Virus record (IMG/VR): IMGVR_UViG_3300025141_015750
Coordinates: 1-48,390 of that record
From: a virus
Strand: one strand, 5' to 3'
DNA: 48,390 nt
A model generated the notes under the pieces. That model worked only from the letters and a program-made list of their open reading frames with translations. It searched no databases and had not been told where the DNA came from. The translations under genes and the position numbers were made by a program. Within the stretch, counting starts at the first letter, position 1, and every line of letters starts with the position of its first letter. Below are positions 16,508-24,465 of the stretch, piece by piece.

Positions 16508-17167
16508 TTAACTTTGAAACTTTCTCAATCTTGCAACACTGTCAGTTACAGTAACATATGTCTGATGTGTAACCCAGTCTCCTGAGTTTATATACGTTTT
16601 GATATTCTGATTTTCATCAACCCAGATAATTGCCTCTGGTATATGTGTGTGACCCATAATAAAGACGTCAATTTTTGGATGGTGCCGGAGAATATTAATT
16701 ACAGATCTTAGTTTATGTTTTTTAATCTGGATTTCTGTCCACCATGTTGTGAAGTCAAAGTTGAATGTGAACTCAAGCATATTTTGTATGACAGATAAAA
16801 GCTTAACAAATACTCTATTTGCCAATGCTCCCTTGTCGTATGCATTACCGTGCTCTACTCTAAATTTTCTACCATCCTCCTCGAAGTCATATCTTTTAAC
16901 AAACTCAATGCCTATTAGTTTTTTGCCCACCACACCGGCAAGTCCTTCATCATGATTTCCAACAACATAGATAACTTTTTTTGCCTCGCTCATCTTTTTT
17001 AATATCTTGAGGCATCTTTCTGTAAAGACAGGTATCTTTATAAAATCTATTATGTCACCAGCAAGAATTAATTCATCGCATTCTACATTTTCCAAAAATG
17101 AAAGAAGCTCACTTGATTTATAAAACTTAGTTCCGATGTGTGTATCTGATATGATAACTCTTTTCAT
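16508..17167 (-). CDS. Calcineurin-like metallophosphoesterase (LpxH-like)
   Basis: The 219-aa protein has every metal-binding motif of the family in order: VIISDTHIG near residue 4, LAGDIIDF near residue 36, VVGNHDE near residue 68, VEHGNAYD near residue 108 and MGHTHIPEA near residue 170. The arrangement with EHGN is like UDP-2,3-diacylglucosamine hydrolase (LpxH) and related pyrophosphatases. The true substrate is unknown; nucleotide or nucleic-acid phosphoesters are also possible. It is the upstream gene of a two-gene minus-strand unit with the tubulin-like gene and shares a divergent intergenic region with 17332. Confidence 0.85.
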   Translation of the reverse strand: MKRVIISDTHIGTKFYKSSELLSFLENVECDELILAGDIIDFIKIPVFTERCLKILKKMSEAKKVIYVVGNHDEGLAGVVGKKLIGIEFVKRYDFEEDGRKFRVEHGNAYDKGALANRVFVKLLSVIQNMLEFTFNFDFTTWWTEIQIKKHKLRSVINILRHHPKIDVFIMGHTHIPEAIIWVDENQNIKTYINSGDWVTHQTYVTVTDSVARLRKFQS

Positions 17168-17220
17168 TGAACAAATATGAAACCTTATATTAATATTATA
17201 TACAGGGTAGAGAGGTGTAC

Positions 17221-17241
17221 CATTCTAAAACTTGCAGAATG
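17221..17241. promoter_or_regulatory. Inverted repeat in the divergent intergenic region
   Basis: CATTCT and AGAATG flank a nine-base spacer (17221-17241) between genes transcribed away from each other. TATAAT-like boxes lie on both sides (17294-17299 on plus; a matching TATAAT on minus near 17192-17197) without good -35 boxes. The region 17168-17331 is otherwise non-coding and plausibly holds two regulated promoters. Confidence 0.35.
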
Positions 17242-17331
17242 TAAAAATAATCAGTATGTTTTACGACAGGAATACACTAATGTTCTTTCCGTATATAATC
17301 ACAATTATGACACTAATTAATAGGAGATGAC

Positions 17332-17577
17332 ATGTCTGATATAGAAAATATTGAAATGTGCCTGGATGACGAGGTCATTGGCCAGCTTGCAAAGCTTCTT
17401 CAGCTTGCTATTTTGACTGGAACCGATATTATTGATAACCTAAGAATGCTTAGGGTAACTTTTAATGATGAAACGGGAACTCTTGTTCTTACAGATGAAT
17501 ATAGAGCGACATCAGAGAGCAATATTGAAAAGCTAATGAAGGTCGCTGTTGGGCCCGAGGAGCTCGGAGACAATTAA
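17332..17577 (+). CDS. Small acidic protein of unknown function
   Basis: This 81-aa protein is not recognised. It is acidic and predicted mostly helical, with a hydrophobic patch (VIGQLAKLLQLAILTGTDIID) too polar at its ends to be a clear membrane segment, and a short beta hairpin-like part (VTFNDETGTLVLTDEY). TAGGAGATGAC gives a good ribosome site before ATG 17332. It is the first gene of a unit leading into the two dUTPase-like genes and shares its end region with their ribosome site. Confidence 0.6.
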   Translation: MSDIENIEMCLDDEVIGQLAKLLQLAILTGTDIIDNLRMLRVTFNDETGTLVLTDEYRATSESNIEKLMKVAVGPEELGDN

Positions 17578-17578
17578 A

Positions 17579-17953
17579 ATGCAAGATAGACTTTCTGAAA
17601 TATTTGAGAGAAGAGAGCTATTTATGAACAATCTTAGAAAAAGCATGCCTGAGAGTTCACCGCAGTGGCCTGTTGATTTATCTATCAAGAAGAATCAGCA
17701 GCATGTTAGAGATATGGCACTCAGAGGAGTAGAGGAAATGTTCGAAGCAATTCAGCATCTTAAAAACTGGAAACCTCACAGACAGACAGAGGTAAGAGGT
17801 TTTGATCGGGATGAATTCCTAGAGGAGATAGTTGACGCGTTTAACTATTTTTTATCTATACTTGTTTTGACTGGATTTTCTGCAGATGAACTAATGGATG
17901 CATATCGAAAGAAGGATAACATCATCAATAAAAGGCTGGAGACAGGATATTGA
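17579..17953 (+). CDS. All-alpha dimeric dUTPase/dCTPase-like pyrophosphohydrolase
   Basis: The 124-aa product carries the MazG/dimeric dUTPase metal motifs: GVEEMFEAIQHLKNW (Glu52/53 and Glu56) and LEEIVDAFNYFLS (Glu83 and Asp86), then ELMDAYRKKDNIINKRLETGY, the typical K-x-x-x-N-x-x-R ending. Enzymes of this group hydrolyse dUTP, dCTP or both; T4 gp56 is such an enzyme and keeps cytosine out of phage DNA. ATG 17579 is preferred over the TTG at 17549 because GGAG lies about nine bases upstream. It overlaps the next gene by TTGA. Confidence 0.85.
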   Translation: MQDRLSEIFERRELFMNNLRKSMPESSPQWPVDLSIKKNQQHVRDMALRGVEEMFEAIQHLKNWKPHRQTEVRGFDRDEFLEEIVDAFNYFLSILVLTGFSADELMDAYRKKDNIINKRLETGY

Positions 17954-18879
17954 AAATACTTGAGCTTTTTTACGATCAGAAAGTTTTTTCTGATTTAATC
18001 GGCACTCCAGATAGCATGACTGATTACGAAAGAGACGAAATGACTAAGGATCTTTCTCTAGCGTTGCACACAGAGGTGAGTAACTTGGTATCAGCTACTA
18101 GCTATAGGCCACACACGAATGAAAAAGTTGATCCAGATCCAGATAAAATACTTTTTGAATCTGTAGATGTTATTAGATACGCAATTGCAATAATGAATCT
18201 CTGGGGAGTTAAACCTGGTGAATTTGAAAGCGCATGGAAGTTAAAAGATGAATATCTTACATCGTTTAGAAATATTGAGAAAAATAAATGGGAAGGTCAA
18301 AAAGTTGCTATAGTTGATATGGATGATGTTTTGTGTGAATTTAGGCTTTGTTTTGCAAATTGGCTTAATAAGACTTATAATATTAATGCAGACGTTAATT
18401 CAAAAGAGTATTACTTTATAGAAGATTTAAAAAATGCAGGTATTAATCCAGAAGGGGTATTTGATAAGTTTATAAGTGAAGGTGGCTTTGGAAATCTTTC
18501 TCCGGTAGACGGAGCTTGTAAGTTTATGAAGAAGCTAAGGAGTGATGGTTATTTTATTCATATTTTAACTGCTAGGCCAAAAAGCAACTTAAGGTGTCTA
18601 TACGATACACACGCCTGGCTTAAAAGACATGATATTGTTTTTGATAGATTGGATTTTGCATCTGAAAAGCTGAGATGGTGCATGCAATCACAGTACTGGA
18701 TGCTGGGTTCAATTCAGTTTGCAGTTGATGATTCTCCCAAGCATGTTGCTGAATATGCAAAGCATGGTGTAAAAGTTTATATGCCCCCTAAGTCTTACAA
18801 TCATGAAGCGCAGCAGCTAAAAAATGTTGATACATACACAAAACTTAATGAAATTTGTCTAGTTCACAATTCAGGCTGA
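17950..18879 (+). CDS. Fusion of a degenerate dUTPase/MazG-like domain with a HAD phosphatase
   Basis: Residues about 30-105 look like a second all-alpha NTP pyrophosphohydrolase: LHTEVSNL has Glu42 but Asn at the second acidic position, and ESVDVIRYAIAIMN has Glu70 and Asp73, ending EFESAWKLKDEYL. Residues about 118-300 are a HAD domain with the nucleophile motif DMDDV (Asp123, Asp125), ILTARP (motif II Thr) and AVDDSPKHV (motif IV), like 5'(3')-deoxyribonucleotidases. Together they suggest dNTP to dNMP to nucleoside salvage or host-nucleotide breakdown. Start is TTG 17950 inside a TTGA overlap with the active-looking dUTPase. Confidence 0.78.
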   Translation: MKILELFYDQKVFSDLIGTPDSMTDYERDEMTKDLSLALHTEVSNLVSATSYRPHTNEKVDPDPDKILFESVDVIRYAIAIMNLWGVKPGEFESAWKLKDEYLTSFRNIEKNKWEGQKVAIVDMDDVLCEFRLCFANWLNKTYNINADVNSKEYYFIEDLKNAGINPEGVFDKFISEGGFGNLSPVDGACKFMKKLRSDGYFIHILTARPKSNLRCLYDTHAWLKRHDIVFDRLDFASEKLRWCMQSQYWMLGSIQFAVDDSPKHVAEYAKHGVKVYMPPKSYNHEAQQLKNVDTYTKLNEICLVHNSG

Positions 18880-18966
18880 GAAAATACTTTTTTACATGCA
18901 TAATTAAACATGTGAAATTTGAGATATGATAACTCAATTTAAATTATAAAAGCTAAAGAGGACATG

Positions 18967-19686
18967 ATGAAGCTTACTAGAAATCGACTAAAGAGAATTA
19001 TTAACGAAGAGATCGCAAGGGCAACTAGAAAGAGATCTCTCGTTCTTGAGTCTGATGAAATTATTCATATGGCAGGCGACGTAGGCTGGGAATATAAAAA
19101 ATTTGGAGATCTTTGGCACACTAGAAAACAGGGGTCAGATGGAGAGTGGATATCAATAAGTGATAATGCAGAGGCTGTCGCTACTATTGAAGCAGCAATT
19201 GATTCAGAAAGAATAGTTACAGTTCCAGATGTTGAACCTCTTCCAGACAAGATATACCTAAGTGACGGAAGCGGACTACGTGCACCCTTTACATGCTCAC
19301 TAGCCACAGCGATGCAGAATTGGCCTGGGCGTGAAGACCTCCGCTTTTATGATAAATCTGCAATGGCAATGCTTCGTAAAGTATACGAGCAGATGGGTGG
19401 ACCCCCTAAGGTAACCTGGACTTACGAGAATAACAAAGTTGTTCGGGGATCAGTTGAAGTTGCAGGCCTGGGTAGAGAGATGACTCGTGACGAGCAGGAT
19501 CAGATGGAGATGGCCATCCGCTTCTTAATGAACGCGTCAAGGAAGAACAGAGACTCATACATGCCAGACGGTGTATATTATGAGGAAATAGATCGTCCGG
19601 TTGACAGTCGAATGTGGCACGAAGAACTGGCGAACGGAGATTTTAATTGCGGGCCCTTTTCTTCTAAATGGTCAAGAGAAAAATAG
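18967..19686 (+). CDS. Tagged protein of unknown function
   Basis: The 239-aa protein begins with the tag MKLTRNRLKRIINEEIA and has another L-x-E (SLVLES) ten residues later. The rest is not recognised: it holds an early aromatic patch (GWEYKKFGDLWHTRKQG), a central beta-like region and a C-terminal acidic helical part (TRDEQDQMEMAIRFLM). ATG 18967 is preferred over 18964 because AGAGG is five bases upstream instead of two. An AATACTTTT element lies at 18883-18891 in the leader. Likely packaged virion cargo, by the tag only. Confidence 0.6.
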   Translation: MKLTRNRLKRIINEEIARATRKRSLVLESDEIIHMAGDVGWEYKKFGDLWHTRKQGSDGEWISISDNAEAVATIEAAIDSERIVTVPDVEPLPDKIYLSDGSGLRAPFTCSLATAMQNWPGREDLRFYDKSAMAMLRKVYEQMGGPPKVTWTYENNKVVRGSVEVAGLGREMTRDEQDQMEMAIRFLMNASRKNRDSYMPDGVYYEEIDRPVDSRMWHEELANGDFNCGPFSSKWSREK

Positions 19687-19690
19687 AAAT

Positions 19691-19712
19691 ATTTACAATT
19701 AATTTTGTAAAT
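19691..19712. promoter_or_regulatory. Perfect 8-6-8 palindrome before the small secreted gene
   Basis: ATTTACAA (19691-19698) and TTGTAAAT (19705-19712) flank six bases, four bases after the preceding stop. It may be an operator or a weak AT-rich transcript end. It overlaps an AATATTTAC element (19688-19696). Confidence 0.35.
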
Positions 19713-19736
19713 ACACAGCACACCTGGTATATTTTT

Positions 19737-19762
19737 ATTGGTTAACAAGGGAGAAAACCAAT
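19737..19762 (+). promoter_or_regulatory. Hairpin that presents the ribosome site and covers the start codon
   Basis: ATTGGTT (19737-19743) pairs with AACCAAT (19756-19762). The AGGGAG ribosome site (19748-19753) is in the loop and the first two bases of ATG 19761 are in the stem, so folding could tune translation of the next gene. Confidence 0.45.
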
Positions 19763-20108
19763 GATTCTTGCCAGTATTATTTTTCTATCAACATCAGTGT
19801 TTGCAAATGATGCAGATGTTAAAAGCACACACGGCCATGAGGTACCTGATGCTATTACATACACGACAACAAATAGTCCGTGCCTCGACGCAGTCTTGGT
19901 AAACATTTCTTCAAGAAAGATTTGTAAGATTAAGACAGATACACGTGAAGATCGAATTGGATATTATTGCCAGGCAGATCATCGCCCTCTTACTCATAAT
20001 TTTTTCGAAGGCACTACATTCTGGGTGTACACCGATAATAACATTAAGCCGAAACCGCACTATTCTTTTTACTGTGAAGATAGTGATCTATCTATTTTCT
20101 ATTACTAA
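19761..20108 (+). CDS. Small secreted protein of unknown function
   Basis: The 115-aa product starts with a short Sec signal (MILASIIFLSTSVFA, cleavage likely before NDAD). The mature part of about 100 residues has four to six cysteines (SPCLDA, RKICKI, YYCQAD, FYCEDS) that could form disulfides in the periplasm, and ends in aromatic residues. No family is recognised. A periplasmic role such as superinfection exclusion or lysis control is possible but unsupported. The basic n-region of the signal is minimal, so the start could lie elsewhere, but AGGGAG is well placed. Confidence 0.55.
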   Translation: MILASIIFLSTSVFANDADVKSTHGHEVPDAITYTTTNSPCLDAVLVNISSRKICKIKTDTREDRIGYYCQADHRPLTHNFFEGTTFWVYTDNNIKPKPHYSFYCEDSDLSIFYY

Positions 20109-20209
20109 TAGCTAAATTATTCATTTTTTTGAAAAAATGAGTAGAAAATTACCCTTAGAAGTCATATTTAGTTTTAAATTAGCAGATTTTATAAGGGTGA
20201 TTTTTAACA

Positions 20210-20737
20210 ATGAAACTAAATAGAAAAAATCTTAGATCAATTATATACGAAGAGATGCGCAGGTCTCTTAGAGAGGGTTCTGATCAGACGCCCATGCAGG
20301 CGAAAGCATATTTAACTTTTTACGCAGCTGATAAATTAAACCTCGGATCTACACAGATGCAGAAGATTGCACAGGCACTCAAGAATGGCAAGTACGGGGC
20401 AGCAGTCCTCGCGGGTCAATCTGGAGGAGGCGCTTTCGATGCTGATACTGCGAATGCCAAAGTTGGGCTAGACGAACTCAATGATGCAATACTTAGCTCA
20501 GTCTCTGGCGAGGCAGAGGACGCATACTTGGACAAGAGGAGTGAATCCTGGGCGGACGGTTTCCGATATATCCGCGCTCTCTCTTCCCGCTTCGCGGAGG
20601 TACGGACACTCCTGCATTCCCTCACAACAACAACGAACACAACAACAGCAGGCAAAACAGCAGTTACAGTTACTGGTGAGATGATTCTAGAAGCTGCTAT
20701 AGTGATTTCAGACAAACAAGGGCTGAAGTCCTCTTGA
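20210..20737 (+). CDS. Tagged Thr/Ser/Ala-rich protein of unknown function
   Basis: The 175-aa protein begins MKLNRKNLRSIIYEEMR, one of the clear tags with I-x-E. The next 110 residues are helical and Ala-rich; the C-terminal part has a run of Thr (LTTTTNTTTAGKT) and a final hydrophobic helix. Codon and base use shift toward GC between about 20400 and 20600 (for example GGGCGGACGG), unlike the AT-rich neighbours, which may mean recent acquisition. Function unknown; packaged cargo is inferred from the tag. Confidence 0.55.
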   Translation: MKLNRKNLRSIIYEEMRRSLREGSDQTPMQAKAYLTFYAADKLNLGSTQMQKIAQALKNGKYGAAVLAGQSGGGAFDADTANAKVGLDELNDAILSSVSGEAEDAYLDKRSESWADGFRYIRALSSRFAEVRTLLHSLTTTTNTTTAGKTAVTVTGEMILEAAIVISDKQGLKSS

Positions 20738-20759
20738 TGCTATAAACTAAGCATATTGT

Positions 20760-20788
20760 TTGTAAAATAGTTGCATTAAAGTTATAAT
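20760..20788 (+). promoter_or_regulatory. Sigma70-like promoter
   Basis: TTGTAA (20760-20765) and TATAAT (20783-20788) are 17 bases apart and precede a strong ribosome site, AAGGAGGT (20799-20806), for the gene at 20812. Confidence 0.55.
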
Positions 20789-20811
20789 AAAGGCATGGAA
20801 GGAGGTTTTCC

Positions 20812-21459
20812 ATGTTTAAGAAAATTATTTGTTTGGGCCTTGCTGGCAGTCTATGTGTTGGTATTGCAATTAGCAAACCCCCAGCTATTATTTTAGGCGA
20901 AGAACGAGCCAACTACTTGACAAAGAGTATAAGCTCTCTTGAAAATATTGGATTTAATCAGATAACAGAAGGTTATCGGATTGAGTCTTCCGACGGTGCA
21001 GACTTCTTGATCTATTCTTCTCTTACGGGAACTAAGAGAGATCTTGAAAAGTTTGACACCGAGGTACGGGATGCTTCTCAATATATCTCTGATGAGCTAT
21101 TTGAGAAAGAAATACTGACTGACTGTGCTAGGGAGAATATTCACCCTTCGTCCACAGATGGAACTTTGCATTTTGTTGGCACAGATCTGGCTGATCTTCG
21201 AGACCCGAATATGATGACACATCGGGAGAGAACTGATGTGATCTCAGAGTATCCTAGTGATCTCGTCTATGATATGTCAGGTCTGGCTTTCGTCTTTGTT
21301 TGTATTGATTGCCCTGAGATTGAGAGGCGAAGTGCTATAGTGAGAGAGATGATGTACTACTGGTCTGATCAGTGCAGTGTAGATGAGAATGAGATTCAAG
21401 ATCTCGTTAATAAGATTGAAAATGATTTTATAGAGTCAAGAGAAAATATTTCAAATTAA
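20812..21459 (+). CDS. Exported or membrane-anchored protein of unknown function
   Basis: The 215-aa protein starts MFKKIICLGLAGSLCVGIAISKPP, a Sec signal or N-terminal anchor; the cysteine in GSLCVG could also be read as a weak lipobox. The rest is an acidic, soluble-looking domain with cysteines at DCAREN, FVCIDCPE and DQCSVD. No family is recognised. It has its own promoter, an excellent ribosome site and a textbook terminator directly downstream, so it is a single-gene transcription unit, as often seen for early host-takeover or exclusion genes. Confidence 0.6.
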   Translation: MFKKIICLGLAGSLCVGIAISKPPAIILGEERANYLTKSISSLENIGFNQITEGYRIESSDGADFLIYSSLTGTKRDLEKFDTEVRDASQYISDELFEKEILTDCARENIHPSSTDGTLHFVGTDLADLRDPNMMTHRERTDVISEYPSDLVYDMSGLAFVFVCIDCPEIERRSAIVREMMYYWSDQCSVDENEIQDLVNKIENDFIESRENISN

Positions 21460-21489
21460 TTTTAAATATTTTTAATTTTTAAAGATTGC

Positions 21490-21517
21490 ATAGGCGGAAA
21501 CTCCGCCTATTTTTTTT
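21490..21517 (+). terminator. Rho-independent terminator
   Basis: ATAGGCGGA (21490-21498) pairs perfectly with TCCGCCTAT (21502-21510) around a three-base loop and is followed by seven T. It ends the 20812 unit and is immediately followed by the thyX promoter. Confidence 0.93.
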
Positions 21518-21521
21518 ATCT

Positions 21522-21551
21522 TTGATACACGTTGTCTACATTTATTATAAT
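21522..21551 (+). promoter_or_regulatory. Sigma70-like promoter of thyX
   Basis: TTGATA (21522-21527) and TATAAT (21546-21551) with an 18-base spacer, five bases after a strong terminator. It drives the ThyX gene, whose AGGAGG ribosome site follows. Confidence 0.7.
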
Positions 21552-21575
21552 ATCTCTACTGACACAGGAGGCACA

Positions 21576-22562
21576 ATGCCACAGAATAAGAGGCTAGAAC
21601 CCGTTTCATTTCCCATGAATCTGAGGTTTGATGAAAAACCTACAACCAATTTTAAGAATGATCTAGATTCAATTAATATTGAGTTAATGGATCATCCAGA
21701 TCCAATCAGGGCAAGAAGGATGGTTTACCAGTTTATCAACGCAACGTGGGAAGATGAGCCCGGGATGCACAGTCCGGACAATGTTCAGGACTGGAAGCTT
21801 TTTCAGGCACTCGAGGCTGCATTACAATTCAAGGCATTACCAACTGTCATGGAAACACTTGATTTCACATTTAGAATTGAGGGAATTGATGTTCAGACTG
21901 TAACACATTTAATTAGACATCGGACCGGATCTTTTTCTGCACAGTGCACAGGTGACAGGTGGCAAACTCATGCCAACGCTCTTGTTCCAGGACCGATTCA
22001 AAACAGTCCAGAGCTTTATGAAAGATGGAAAAAGGTAGTCAATGATGCAAAAGAGCTCTATTGTGACATGATTGATACGCGTAAGATTTCCATAATGGAT
22101 GCTAGGACTGTTCTTCCAAAGTGTCTCGAAACTCATTATTACGCTAGGTTTAATCTAAAAGACCTTTTAAACTTTATCAGGCAGAGAATGGACAAGCAAA
22201 TCCAGCCAACTACTGATAATATTATTGCATACCAGATGTATCTTGCAGTTGCCAGGATTTTTCCAGAAGTTACAACTGTAATCAATATGCACTCACCTTC
22301 GCGACACTATGTTGCAACAGCTAGGACTGGAAAGGCAACAAATCTTTACTGGCCAGATTCAGATTCAGATAAGTTTGACTGGCACCCGGAAGACTTTATC
22401 TATGCTGGATACAGAGACCAGATAAACGGAACAGATCCGGAGCTTGGTCACAGAAGTAATTTTAAGTTCGATAAGCTTGCACATGAGTATGATCAGAGAA
22501 TTTCTGAGATTGTTGAAAGTTACAATGGCTGGAAAGAAGAAGTTGGTTTCGAATCTCCCTAG
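21576..22562 (+). CDS. thyX: Flavin-dependent thymidylate synthase
   Basis: The 328-aa protein has the ThyX motif RHRTGSFSAQCTGDR and the downstream block DARTVLPKCLETHYYARFN with the conserved R-x-x-L-P and N residues, then LLNFIRQRMDKQIQ. It methylates dUMP using FAD, NADPH and methylene-THF. It is longer than bacterial ThyX (about 220-250 aa), as in some phages, with extra residues at both ends. I use ATG 21576 with AGGAGG upstream rather than the earlier in-frame ATG 21486, which lies in the terminator stem. A ThyA-fold domain at 34898 is therefore unlikely to be needed for dTMP. Confidence 0.9.
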   Translation: MPQNKRLEPVSFPMNLRFDEKPTTNFKNDLDSINIELMDHPDPIRARRMVYQFINATWEDEPGMHSPDNVQDWKLFQALEAALQFKALPTVMETLDFTFRIEGIDVQTVTHLIRHRTGSFSAQCTGDRWQTHANALVPGPIQNSPELYERWKKVVNDAKELYCDMIDTRKISIMDARTVLPKCLETHYYARFNLKDLLNFIRQRMDKQIQPTTDNIIAYQMYLAVARIFPEVTTVINMHSPSRHYVATARTGKATNLYWPDSDSDKFDWHPEDFIYAGYRDQINGTDPELGHRSNFKFDKLAHEYDQRISEIVESYNGWKEEVGFESP

Positions 22563-22570
22563 ACGTGCTT

Positions 22571-22987
22571 ATGGATTTTAACAAATCTTTTGAAGTAGTA
22601 GAGCTCTGGCTTTTAGAAAAAGGATACGATGTTTTATTGGAAACTAGCGGAGAAGATGCAGTTTATTTTGGATGTAATGTAGTTATAATTAATAGTAGAA
22701 AACATATTGAAAAAAGGCTCTACACTCTTCTTCACGAATGCGGTCACATATTAATAAATAATAATAACTCTTCTGACAGGGTTTTCTCTCTGAGTCATGA
22801 TACTGATGCTGTTATGGGAAGAAAAGTTTCAAGAAAAAGAAGAATTGCAAAGCTTGCAGAGGAAATTGAAGCGTGGAAACGCGGTGAAAGTCTTGCAAAA
22901 AGGCTAAGCATCAGAATAGACGAAGATAAATTTGATAAGATGCGTGCTGATGCTATAATGAGCTATGTCGAATGGGCAAGAGACTGA
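22571..22987 (+). CDS. ImmA/IrrE-like HExxH zinc peptidase
   Basis: The 138-aa protein has LLHECGHILI with His55, Glu56 and His59, followed by RRIAKLAEEIEAWKRGESLAKRL, an arrangement seen in small phage and mobile-element IrrE/ImmA-type (DUF955) peptidases, in which a Glu in the 'EEEAW' helix is the third metal ligand. It might cleave a regulator. Start may be ATG 22571 or GTG 22565. The 3' end overlaps the convergent gene by 25 bases. Confidence 0.7.
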   Translation: MDFNKSFEVVELWLLEKGYDVLLETSGEDAVYFGCNVVIINSRKHIEKRLYTLLHECGHILINNNNSSDRVFSLSHDTDAVMGRKVSRKRRIAKLAEEIEAWKRGESLAKRLSIRIDEDKFDKMRADAIMSYVEWARD

Positions 22988-23856
22988 GTCTCTTCTTCCT
23001 GGACTTTTTTAATATTCGTATATAGTTTAGTTAAAAATCTCTCTAGAGATTTTCTATCATCTTTAAGATATTTTCTATAGTCGCCAACAACACCTTTTAT
23101 TTTTGAATCTCTACGCTTAATAAGATCAAGAGCTTCATCTGGCGTGTATTCGTCCAATAGATGTTCTGATGCTTCATACGCAAATGCATCTATTTCATTA
23201 TGTAGAGAAAGATATCCTGGACGACCAGGTACAGTTTCAGGAGGCTTTCTTCCGCATCTTTTTTCCCATTCTTCTGGGTCCGTTACTTGAATCTGATTTG
23301 GATCACACTGGAGCTCTTCCCATGCTTCTTCTTCGCTGATTCCTTTTTTGGCTGATTGACTTTTAAGCTGGTTATAATGCACAAGTTCATGATTAATTGT
23401 TCTAGATATTATTTTAACAAGCTCTTCTGGATCAAGTGCATTTATATCATAATCATCTGCGACTGGCCTAAATTCAAGCCATACAATATGCTTACCTTTT
23501 TCTGGACCTCTATATTGACCTCTCATCATCCAGTTGTTAGGATATCCCCCATATTGATCGTCTGGACCTAGAGTATACAATTCATCGTCAGTTACACTCA
23601 AGATAAAGTACAGATCTGTATTAAGATCTTTTGCTGCATCATTTAATGCATCCATGAGAATTTCAATTGCAGGTGTCGACCAAGTAGAATCATCAACAAG
23701 ATCAACATTACTTTCTTTGTGCGGCATTTCCCAGAATTTTGAGTTCCTAATTGCCTGGAATATTCCCGATGTAATTAATTTATCAGGTGCAGTAGACTCA
23801 TAAAGATAAATCTCTTCCTTGATAATTTTACGCAATTGTCTGGATGTGATCTTCAT
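22963..23856 (-). CDS. Tagged HExxH metallopeptidase-like protein
   Basis: The 297-aa protein starts with the tag MKITSRQLRKIIKEEIY (ATG 23856; an upstream in-frame ATG at 23874 would add MNECKK and is less likely because it would break the tag pattern). His156-Glu157-x-x-His160 in TINHELVHYNQ is a zinc peptidase motif, and SLHNEIDAFAYEA about 60 residues later could supply the third ligand (Glu), like minigluzincin-type enzymes. The tag suggests packaging in the head. It is alone on the minus strand and overlaps the IrrE-like gene tail-to-tail. Confidence 0.7.
   Translation of the reverse strand: MKITSRQLRKIIKEEIYLYESTAPDKLITSGIFQAIRNSKFWEMPHKESNVDLVDDSTWSTPAIEILMDALNDAAKDLNTDLYFILSVTDDELYTLGPDDQYGGYPNNWMMRGQYRGPEKGKHIVWLEFRPVADDYDINALDPEELVKIISRTINHELVHYNQLKSQSAKKGISEEEAWEELQCDPNQIQVTDPEEWEKRCGRKPPETVPGRPGYLSLHNEIDAFAYEASEHLLDEYTPDEALDLIKRRDSKIKGVVGDYRKYLKDDRKSLERFLTKLYTNIKKVQEEETQSLAHST
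22978..22994. terminator. Hairpin in the overlap of two convergent genes
   Basis: AAGAGAC-TGA-GTCTCTT is a perfect 7-3-7 inverted repeat spanning the stop codon of the plus-strand gene and the last codons of the minus-strand gene. A bidirectional terminator is possible, although the T tract is interrupted. Confidence 0.4.
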
Positions 23857-23919
23857 TTTTTTACACTCATTCATAATTATGTATTTTTTTTATGTTTAGT
23901 TAAAAAATCATAGTAAATA

Positions 23920-23937
23920 GTGATATAATCATATCAC
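23920..23937 (+). promoter_or_regulatory. Palindrome overlapping a TATAAT box
   Basis: GTGATAT-AATC-ATATCAC is a perfect 7-4-7 palindrome that contains TATAAT (23924-23929). It lies 22 bases before ATG 23960 and its GGAGG ribosome site. A -10 within an operator is one reading; a 5'-leader hairpin is another. Confidence 0.45.
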
Positions 23938-23959
23938 CGATTAACATGGAGGTATTTAA

Positions 23960-24400
23960 ATGAAAGCTTACATTGCAAGCTCATGGTTCAACCCAGTTGC
24001 AAACCAGGAGGTTGATGATATTATTAACACTCTGGAGACAAATAACTTTGAGGTTTTTTCACCTCGTGATTTTTTTGTGTGTCCGCCCACAGCGGATCTT
24101 GCAACACAGAAGTCTACATATGAGGGAAATCTTGAGCATCTTAATAGATGCGACTTTATGGTGTGCAATACACACGGAAAAGACATGGGGTCTATTTTTG
24201 AAGCAGGCTATTTTAAGGCACTTGAAAAGCCAATTGTTTATTTTTGTGCAGGTTTGCCTGAAGGTGCATCATTTAATCTTATGTTAGCACAGAGTGGAAT
24301 AAAAGTTTGCACTTCTGTAGATTCACTTGCCGACTATCTTTCAAGGTGTGATGCAGAAGGAAAACTTCTTTTTGAACCATACTACGGAAATATTGAATAA
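23960..24400 (+). CDS. Nucleoside 2-deoxyribosyltransferase-like protein
   Basis: The 146-aa protein follows the NDT/DRTGG-like fold: N-terminal MKAYIASSWFNP, VFSPRDFF, a central NLEHLNRCDFMVCN, and GKDMGSIFEAGYFKALEKPIVYF, in which Asp and the Glu of FEAGY match substrate-binding and nucleophile positions of nucleoside deoxyribosyltransferases. It would exchange bases on deoxynucleosides or hydrolyse dNMPs. The GGAGG ribosome site is strong. It sits between a palindromic promoter and DnaK. Confidence 0.78.
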   Translation: MKAYIASSWFNPVANQEVDDIINTLETNNFEVFSPRDFFVCPPTADLATQKSTYEGNLEHLNRCDFMVCNTHGKDMGSIFEAGYFKALEKPIVYFCAGLPEGASFNLMLAQSGIKVCTSVDSLADYLSRCDAEGKLLFEPYYGNIE

Positions 24401-24465
24401 AATAATATTTTTAGTTTTCACATCGTATTTTGTGATTAAATTTTAAATCTAACCAGGAGGTATAT

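Noticed and set aside
22571-22987. Phage lysogeny switch based on the ImmA/IrrE-like peptidase
   Set aside because: No CI-like repressor, integrase or attachment site is present; the gene set points to a lytic phage.
24419-24435. Short inverted repeat TCACA/TGTGA before dnaK as a heat-shock element
   Set aside because: Only five-base arms, no CIRCE or sigma32 match; too weak to report as a feature.
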